Below, in pieces: positions 61,187 through 64,000 of a stretch of DNA of 64,000 bases. The first letter of the stretch is position 1; each line of letters starts with the position of its first letter. A program made the position numbers and the translations under genes. Under the pieces are notes generated by a model. It was given only the letters and a program-made list of their open reading frames with translations. It did no database searches and was not told the origin of the DNA. The stretch comes from Streptomyces sp. SM10 (GTDB taxonomy: Bacteria; Actinomycetota; Actinomycetes; Streptomycetales; Streptomycetaceae), in the NCBI RefSeq assembly GCF_002910915.1, contig NZ_NEUF01000184.1, forward strand, positions 17,011 to 81,010, written 5' to 3'.

Positions 61187-61318
61187 TCAGGACGCGACTA
61201 GGAGGATGGCGATGTAGTGCGCGGTGAACGCTGCCACGGTGAGCGCGTGGAAGACCTCGTGTCAGCCGAACCAGCGAGGCGAGGGTCGGGTCGCTGGATT
61301 GCGTAGACGACCGCGCCC
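61187..61318 (-). pseudogene. C-terminal relic of a hemolysin III / TrhA-family membrane protein
   Basis: On the minus strand the pieces AVVYAIQRPD (another frame), then RWFG, an in-frame TGA (61264-61266) and HEVFHALTVAAFTAHYIAIL ending at a stop (61187) reproduce the C-terminal helix of TrhA/YqfA proteins, whose hallmark is GFHEVFHALV. The conserved residue after RWFG is replaced by a stop and an upstream frameshift is present. The N-terminal five helices are gone. Clearly inactive. Confidence 0.6.
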
Positions 61319-61563
61319 GGCCTTCAACCGGACTCATGAGCGTCACCGGCAATCATGCGCCCATGCCAGAAAAGCCCACGCGAAATCCTTCAAGAGGTCC
61401 GGGAGAAAGGGATCGTCGCCGATACGGAACCGACGCCGCCAGACGAGCCCCCCGCGACCCCGAAGCCGGTTCGGCCTGCCGGAGCCGAGTAGACCGACCG
61501 GCCGTGGGGAACGATCAGGCTTCCGAACCGACATCTGCGCTCGCCCACCCGCAAGGATCGCCC

Positions 61564-62118
61564 ATGCTCCCTGATGTTCGTCCCCACCTGTCCACTCCTC
61601 TGACCGATCAGTTGAAACATCAGCTGGGACCCGCTTCGGAATCCAGCCAGCTCGACGTGGAGCGCGTCGCAGGCATCGCGGTCGTCGCAGCAGCCCACTC
61701 CGGTGGCTACGCGGCAATCGGCCATCTCCTCGGACTGCTGTCCGCGCTCCCCGCCCCCACCGAGGCAGGAGAACGCTTCTGGTCGGACCTGTGGAGGTCT
61801 TCGGGAACCGCCTACCTGCTCCCCGCCACTATCAAGGCCGGCGTACTCGAATCACTGACCGGCGAGGGGACCACCCTGGCCCGGCAGATTCTCTCGGCCG
61901 TCGACGAGATGACCCCGCCCCAACGCCTCGCAGCCGGAGAGGTAGTCGGCCAAGCCCTCATCGAGTCCGACCACCTTCCCGACCTCAAGACACAGGTCAT
62001 CGGCGAACTATGGCTCCGCGATCTCGAACTCACCGCCTGGCACGTCCTGCACGCCGACCACAGGTCCGACGATCCTGTTGGGCGGAGAGCCTTCCTCGAC
62101 GCTTGGTCGAACGTCTGA
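61564..62118 (+). CDS. Hypothetical protein
   Basis: 184-residue helical, probably cytosolic protein; no recognised family. From MLPDVRPHLSTPLTDQLKHQ it continues VERVAGIAVVAAAHSGGYAA, IGHLLGLLSALPAPTEAGER and AAGEVVGQALIESDHLPDL, an all-alpha pattern that could be a repeat fold. ATG at 61564 is chosen because the upstream extension is Arg/Pro-rich. Codon choice is somewhat less GC-biased than average (many CAT, CTG/CTC mixes), compatible with acquired DNA. It stands alone among relics, so its own functionality is not certain. Confidence 0.6.
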   Translation: MLPDVRPHLSTPLTDQLKHQLGPASESSQLDVERVAGIAVVAAAHSGGYAAIGHLLGLLSALPAPTEAGERFWSDLWRSSGTAYLLPATIKAGVLESLTGEGTTLARQILSAVDEMTPPQRLAAGEVVGQALIESDHLPDLKTQVIGELWLRDLELTAWHVLHADHRSDDPVGRRAFLDAWSNV

Positions 62119-62673
62119 AAGCAGGCTCTCGCGCCGGGCTCGGCAACGCGCGTCCGCGGCAGACGACAGCCGCAGGCTCGGGTTCGCACACCTGGGTCGT
62201 GAGTGAGGTGCCGTACCCCTGCGGCACACCACGAGGCGCTTCCCCTTAAAGCACTTGGCCCAGCCCGCAAACGGTCGCTGCACTCCCGCACACAGCGAGG
62301 GACCTGACGGCCGACGGCGACCCGCAGGCTGGTGGAACAGCGACAGGCAGCTACTGCTCAGAGGCTTCTTCCCCATGTCGGACCAGCACAGAAAGCCCTC
62401 CGGCCGAACCGCCCCTCCGCAGGCACCTGAAGCCTTCCCCTTCCCACGGAAGGCGCAGGCTTCCCTGAGGCAGCGTCAAACACGCTTGTCCACCGGCTGT
62501 CCACCGGTGGGGGCCTGACCCTCCCGCGAGGGCAACCACGGCCGCGCTGTCGGCGATGCTCTGCCGGAGAACGGCGAGCGAGGCGCCTGCACAGCCCGCC
62601 TGGCTCGCCGCGCCCGTTGGTCATCTCCGGGCGCTGACCGTGAATCGCGGCCGCCAGGCGGGAGCCCCCGTCA
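62119..62673. other. Intergenic region, no gene supported
   Basis: 555 bases of mixed, non-coding-looking sequence between the hypothetical gene and the frameshifted relic. A tandem TGTCCACCGG pair (about 62490-62511) ending in a CCACCGGTGG palindrome is the only structured element seen. Confidence 0.4.
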
Positions 62674-63050
62674 ACGCCGGAAGCCCTGCTCACCACCGAT
62701 CAAGTGGCGCGGTCCTGGGCCGGTGATGTGTTTGCCGAAGACCTGGATGCAGCCGGCCAGGTCCGGTTGGCTTTCGGGCTGCTGGACCTCCTCAACGAGT
62801 ACTGGGTCACGTGCGAGATCAGGGTCGCGAATGAGGATGCGAAGAGTCCCCTACCGGCCGACGTGCTGTGGGACGGCTACCGTCGACGGCTGGAGGCGGA
62901 CCAGGACACCGAGGCCATCACCTACTCGCTGTGGGTGGACCGGTTCGAGGACCACTTCACTTCCGCGCCGCCTTCGCCGAGGTTCTCGGTAGCGACGTCG
63001 ACCGATGGCGGCCGAGCGATCGGAAGCCCTGGAGTGACCCCGCGTCCGGT
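62674..63050 (+). pseudogene. Unknown gene broken by a 5-bp tandem duplication
   Basis: The frame reads TPEALLTTDQVARSWAGDVF, GQVRLAFGLLDLLNEYWV, CEIRVANEDAK, VLWDGYRRRLEADQDTEA and WVDRFEDHF, clearly coding. At 62954-62963 the pentamer ACTTC is present twice. Removing one copy restores a continuous frame HFRAAFAEVLGSDVDRWRPS; with it, the frame changes and runs out. The start is unclear (GTG at 62704, or further upstream). No family is recognised, and its end lies close to or within the convergent GH6 gene. Confidence 0.6.
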
Positions 63051-63062
63051 GACGGCCCGCGG

Positions 63063-64000
63063 CTATCGGCCCGTGGCCAGCTCGTAGGCGTAGTCCGGGG
63101 TGAACGAACCGGCCGATCCCTTGCAGCCGTCCGACTCCCCCGGCAGCTTCACCCAGAGGTACGCGTCGATCCCGGACAGGCCGGTGTCCGTCGTCGGGGT
63201 CCTGCCGAGCGCCCGGCCCGCCGGGTCGCACCACTCCCCGGCCTCCGGCGCCCCGTTGCCGTTGCGGCTGGTGTCGATGACGGCGCCCAGCCGGGGCGGT
63301 CCGCCGAGGGCCGCGAGCACCCGACGGGCGTACGCGGTCTCGTCGGCGGTGCTGTGGAAGTTGGAGACATTGGTGAAGATGCCGTCGCCGCTCGTCGCGG
63401 CCCCCGCCCCGCGGAGCGCGGCGGCCTGCTTCGCCGCGCTGTGCCAGCCGGAGTGCCCGCCGTCGAAGTAGACCCTGGCCCGCGGGTTCGCGGCGTGCAG
63501 GGTGCGGCCCGCGCGGGCCAGCGACGCGAAGCGGTCGGCCCGCTCTCCGGCCGTGAGGCAGTCGGACAGGGCGATGGCGTCCGGTTCCAGGACCACGATG
63601 ACCGGCCCGCTGCCGAGACCCGCGGCGAAGTCCTCCATCCACGCGTCGTAGGAGTCCAGGCCGGGTGCCCCGCCCTCGGAGGCACCCCCGCAGTCCCGGT
63701 CGGGGATGGCGTACGGCACGAGCACGGGCGTGCGGCCGGCGGCTGCCGCCGCGGCCGTCACCCTCCGGACCTGGCCGGTCACGGCACCGGGGTTGTACGC
63801 GGGGAACCAGACCGCGGCGGGCTGCGCGGCGATCCTGGACTCGATCAGCGGGCGACGCGGGTCGCCCCGGTGGGCGCCGACCCAGTCCAGGACCTGGGAC
63901 TGCGGATGGCGGTAGAGCCCGGCCGTGACGGCCGGGGGCTCGGGCCGCTCGGGCGATGCGGCCGGGGCCGGGGCCGGGCTCCTGCGCGCGGTCCGGCTCG
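63063..64000 (-). CDS. GH6 cellulase (5' end cut by window)
   Basis: Glycoside hydrolase family 6, inverting endoglucanase or cellobiohydrolase acting on beta-1,4-glucan outside the cell. The 312 codons present cover most of the catalytic domain: AAVWFPAYNPGAV, TPVLVPYAIPDRDCGGASEG, IVVLEPDAIALSDCL (with the catalytic Asp), YFDGGHSGWHS, VIDTSRNGNG, EWCDPAGRALG and AYLWVKLPGESDG near the C-terminus. The Pro-rich N-terminal segment at the edge (PAPAPAASPERPEPP) looks like a linker or secreted-protein start; the signal peptide lies beyond 64000. No carbohydrate-binding module is visible. It converges on the broken gene. Confidence 0.93.
   Translation of the reverse strand, partial: SRTARRSPAPAPAASPERPEPPAVTAGLYRHPQSQVLDWVGAHRGDPRRPLIESRIAAQPAAVWFPAYNPGAVTGQVRRVTAAAAAAGRTPVLVPYAIPDRDCGGASEGGAPGLDSYDAWMEDFAAGLGSGPVIVVLEPDAIALSDCLTAGERADRFASLARAGRTLHAANPRARVYFDGGHSGWHSAAKQAAALRGAGAATSGDGIFTNVSNFHSTADETAYARRVLAALGGPPRLGAVIDTSRNGNGAPEAGEWCDPAGRALGRTPTTDTGLSGIDAYLWVKLPGESDGCKGSAGSFTPDYAYELATGR

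Overview
The window is high-GC actinobacterial chromosome, almost certainly Streptomyces. The evidence is the dense GC-rich coding, rbpA with a SigR-type promoter, the long-form hisG, the FMN-riboswitch rib operon with ribM, secreted GH18 and GH6 enzymes and DasR-like boxes. From memory, the order MFS-rbpA-fxsA-ppm1-amidohydrolase-Lrp ... acyl-CoA dehydrogenase-chitinase, and later AAA ATPase ... hisG-hisE-ribH-ribBA-ribM-ribE-ribD-chitinase-ROK-MFS, matches the S. coelicolor SCO1420-SCO1448 interval. The stretches in between look like accessory insertions.

Layout. 0-10 kb: conserved block (transporter, RbpA, FxsA, polyprenol-phosphate mannose synthase, amidohydrolase, Lrp regulator, two small proteins, acyl-CoA dehydrogenase, a GH18 chitinase with a DasR-like promoter, a 48-residue membrane protein). 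10.2-11.0 kb: a patch of gene remnants (ImmA/IrrE-like, MAB_1171c-like, type II thioesterase). 11.3-14.6 kb: a four-gene OpuC-type osmolyte ABC importer. 14.7-16.3 kb: a HAL/PAL-fold lyase homologue that has lost the Ala-Ser-Gly triad forming the MIO cofactor. 16.3-18.1 kb: an ArsR regulator and an MFS exporter with a His-rich tail. 18.6-26.8 kb: a five-gene non-ribosomal peptide cluster, the most interesting system here. It has a carrier domain fused to the six-helix, three-domain polymerising half of poly-lysine synthetase (Pls), a separate adenylation-carrier protein, a TauD-type oxygenase, and SbnB and SbnA, which make L-2,3-diaminopropionate.

27-34.5 kb is a stress-type island: GH15 glucoamylase/trehalase, glutamate decarboxylase, a broken cation/proton antiporter, cytochrome bd oxidase (cydAB) and an SDR dehydrogenase. 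34.8-39.3 kb: C39 peptidase, a P-loop kinase, a candidate small RNA unit and an EccA-like TPR-AAA ATPase. 39.4-42.5 kb: two CNNM/CorC proteins and a PH-domain membrane protein. 42.5-48.2 kb: hisG, hisE and the rib operon under an FMN riboswitch. 48.3-55.5 kb: a large multidomain chitinase sharing its promoter layout with the first one, a ROK regulator with a divergent MFS gene and a likely operator between them, and a uracil-type permease. 55.8-60.1 kb: an orphan GvpU-like gene predicted to be leaderless, then a cold-shock cluster (small protein, CBS protein, DEAD-box helicase, Csp, MerR). 60.1-63.1 kb is mostly non-coding with decayed fragments. 63.1 kb to the end is a GH6 cellulase cut by the window edge.

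The two chitinases carry paired boxes with the same 22-bp period and probably respond together to amino-sugar signalling. In the peptide cluster, SbnA and SbnB would supply diaminopropionate to the adenylation protein, and the membrane Pls-like protein would condense it; the product is not known. No tRNA, rRNA, CRISPR array, intact insertion sequence or attachment site was recognised.
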